From: Candidatus Kuenenia stuttgartensis
GTDB lineage: Bacteria; Planctomycetota; UBA1135; UBA2386
Direction: 5' to 3'
NCBI GenBank assembly: GCA_945861365.1
Contig: CAMAUH010000216.1
Span: 1-7,275, forward strand
DNA length: 7,275 nt
Made by a program: the position numbers and the translations under genes. Positions 6,257-7,275 of the stretch are shown here, piece after piece. Within the stretch, counting starts at the first letter, position 1. Each line of letters starts with the position of its first letter. Below the pieces are notes generated by a model that was not told the origin of the DNA, did no database searches, and was given only the letters and a program-made list of their open reading frames with translations.

Positions 6257-6280
6257 ATGGCGCGCCGCCGTCGCCGTTCG

Positions 6281-7275
6281 TCACTTCTTCGCTTCGCGGC
6301 CGTGCTGGATCAGCGGCCACTTGTCGCCGTACAGGAAGTTCGGCGACTGCTCGAAGTCGTGGCACTGCGTGCACAGCACCGAGCCCTGCACGCCGCCGAT
6401 CAGGCCGAGCTTGTTCTGCGCCGGGTTCGCCATGTGCACGCTGCCCGGGCCATGGCAGCGCTCGCAGCCGACGTCGGCGAGCTGCGGCGTCTCGGCGGCG
6501 GACACGAAGCCGGTCTGCTCGCCGTAGCCGACGACGTGGCAGCTGACGCACTCGGGGTAGGCGGTGACCGGCCAGCCGTAGCGCTTGGGATCCTGTTCGG
6601 CCTTGACCAGCGTCGCCCAGGCGTGCGCATGCGCGCTCTTGCCCCAGGCCGCGGCGGCCGTCGGGTGGCACGTCGCGCAGGTCGCGGTGCCGACGTAGGC
6701 AGCGCCGCTCTGGGTCGGCTTCAGCCGCGCCATGCGTTCGAGCACGCCCGCTTCCTTGACCATCTTGCGGTGGTCGAGGATCACGTTCTTGACGTCGGGA
6801 TCGCCGCCGCCGCCGGGGATCGTCTTGCTGCCGACCAATGGCACCAGCTCGCACGTCGCGCGTCCGCCCTTGGCTTCGCGGTGCAACCACACGTCGAGCA
6901 GCACGCGGCCGCGGATGCCGGTGAACACCAGCGGCACGCCTTCGACCGACTGTGGGGTCGGGCTCGGCTCCGTGTAGCCGTGGTCGACGCCGATGACGAG
7001 GTCGGGAGCCGGCAGCAACTGCGGGATCAGCGCGCGGATCGGCGCTTCGTCGCCGTGCACGAACACGATGCGGCGCGCTTCCGGCTTGCTGCCAGCCAGC
7101 ATGCGCGCGTAGCCGTCCTTCGCCGGCAGCAGCTTCACCGCGGCACCCTCGCCGCGCAGCGACTCGGGCAGCTCCAGCAGCAAGGAACCGATGCGCACGT
7201 CGATGCCGCGGACCTGCTTTTCCACGAACGGCTTGCCGGGCCACGCTGGATCGGCGCAGTCGAGGTTGCTGGCGA
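6281..7275 (-). CDS. Phosphoesterase-like / tetraheme cytochrome c554-type fusion protein (5' end outside window)
   Basis: The frame stays open to the right edge, giving 330 residues plus stop. GTG 7225 is not a credible start, because the frame continues upstream and a heme protein needs a signal peptide, which must lie beyond the window. The left part resembles the C-terminal half of a 5'-nucleotidase-like metallophosphoesterase domain: IVFVHGDEAP, then PDLVIGVDHGYTEPSP, then VPLVFTGIRGRVLLDVWL. The right part is a cytochrome c554-like domain with four heme c motifs: CATCH (6665-6679), CVSCH (6536-6550), CERCH (6452-6466) and CTQCH (6359-6373). Nearby histidines in KSAHAHAW and GSVHMAN are likely axial ligands. 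Covalent heme attachment implies export and electron transfer outside the cytoplasm. The partner and substrate are unknown. It precedes the Tat-exported oxidoreductase by 51 bases. The cytochrome call is certain; the phosphoesterase call is likely but based on half a domain. Confidence 0.93.
   Translation of the reverse strand, partial: ASNLDCADPAWPGKPFVEKQVRGIDVRIGSLLLELPESLRGEGAAVKLLPAKDGYARMLAGSKPEARRIVFVHGDEAPIRALIPQLLPAPDLVIGVDHGYTEPSPTPQSVEGVPLVFTGIRGRVLLDVWLHREAKGGRATCELVPLVGSKTIPGGGGDPDVKNVILDHRKMVKEAGVLERMARLKPTQSGAAYVGTATCATCHPTAAAAWGKSAHAHAWATLVKAEQDPKRYGWPVTAYPECVSCHVVGYGEQTGFVSAAETPQLADVGCERCHGPGSVHMANPAQNKLGLIGGVQGSVLCTQCHDFEQSPNFLYGDKWPLIQHGREAKK

Noticed and set aside
6207..7244. 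A 345-codon minus-strand frame overlapping the cytochrome gene
   Set aside because: It is Arg-rich with no CxxCH motifs, whereas the chosen frame has four CxxCH motifs and c554-like context.
1..7275. CRISPR array, tRNA/rRNA gene, insertion sequence or phage element
   Set aside because: I saw no regularly spaced repeats, cloverleaf with a CCA-like end, transposase motif or flanking inverted repeats. Gene-free stretches are all 150 bases or shorter.

Overview
The window is GC-rich bacterial DNA, coding almost throughout, and most likely from a planctomycete (Planctomycetota). Three things point there. One gene matches a small protein family known mainly from planctomycetes and verrucomicrobia (Minf_1886 / TIGR04138). 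Another is a Tat-exported Gfo/Idh/MocA oxidoreductase of the planctomycete kind, with a QKP motif in place of EKP. The third is a secreted phosphoesterase-like protein joined to a tetraheme cytochrome c554-type domain. The assignment rests on recognised protein families; no ribosomal RNA gene is present to confirm it.

Layout, plus strand first. Positions 2-118 hold the last 38 codons of an unidentified gene. It overlaps by four bases (GTGA) with thymidylate kinase (tmk, 115-732), which overlaps by the same four-base arrangement with a DNA polymerase III delta-prime clamp-loader subunit (holB, 729-1790). These three look like one translationally coupled unit for DNA precursor supply and replication. 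After a 150-base gap containing a hairpin comes the Minf_1886-family gene (1941-2357). After an 85-base gap comes a large secreted S9D prolyl-oligopeptidase / glutamyl-endopeptidase-like enzyme (2443-4860), whose Shine-Dalgarno sequence sits in a possible hairpin.

The S9 gene converges, across only 28 bases, on a minus-strand pair read right to left. The first is a 5'-truncated phosphoesterase-like plus tetraheme cytochrome c gene (6281-7275, running off the window). The second, 51 bases downstream, is the Tat-exported Gfo/Idh/MocA oxidoreductase (4889-6229). Both products should act outside the cytoplasm and are probably co-transcribed.

I see no tRNA, rRNA, CRISPR array, insertion sequence, phage gene or clear sigma-70 promoter. 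No gap between genes exceeds 150 bases. The window mainly reads as a normal chromosomal segment. The least ordinary parts are the phosphoesterase-cytochrome fusion with its Tat-oxidoreductase partner, and the hairpins placed close to three start codons.
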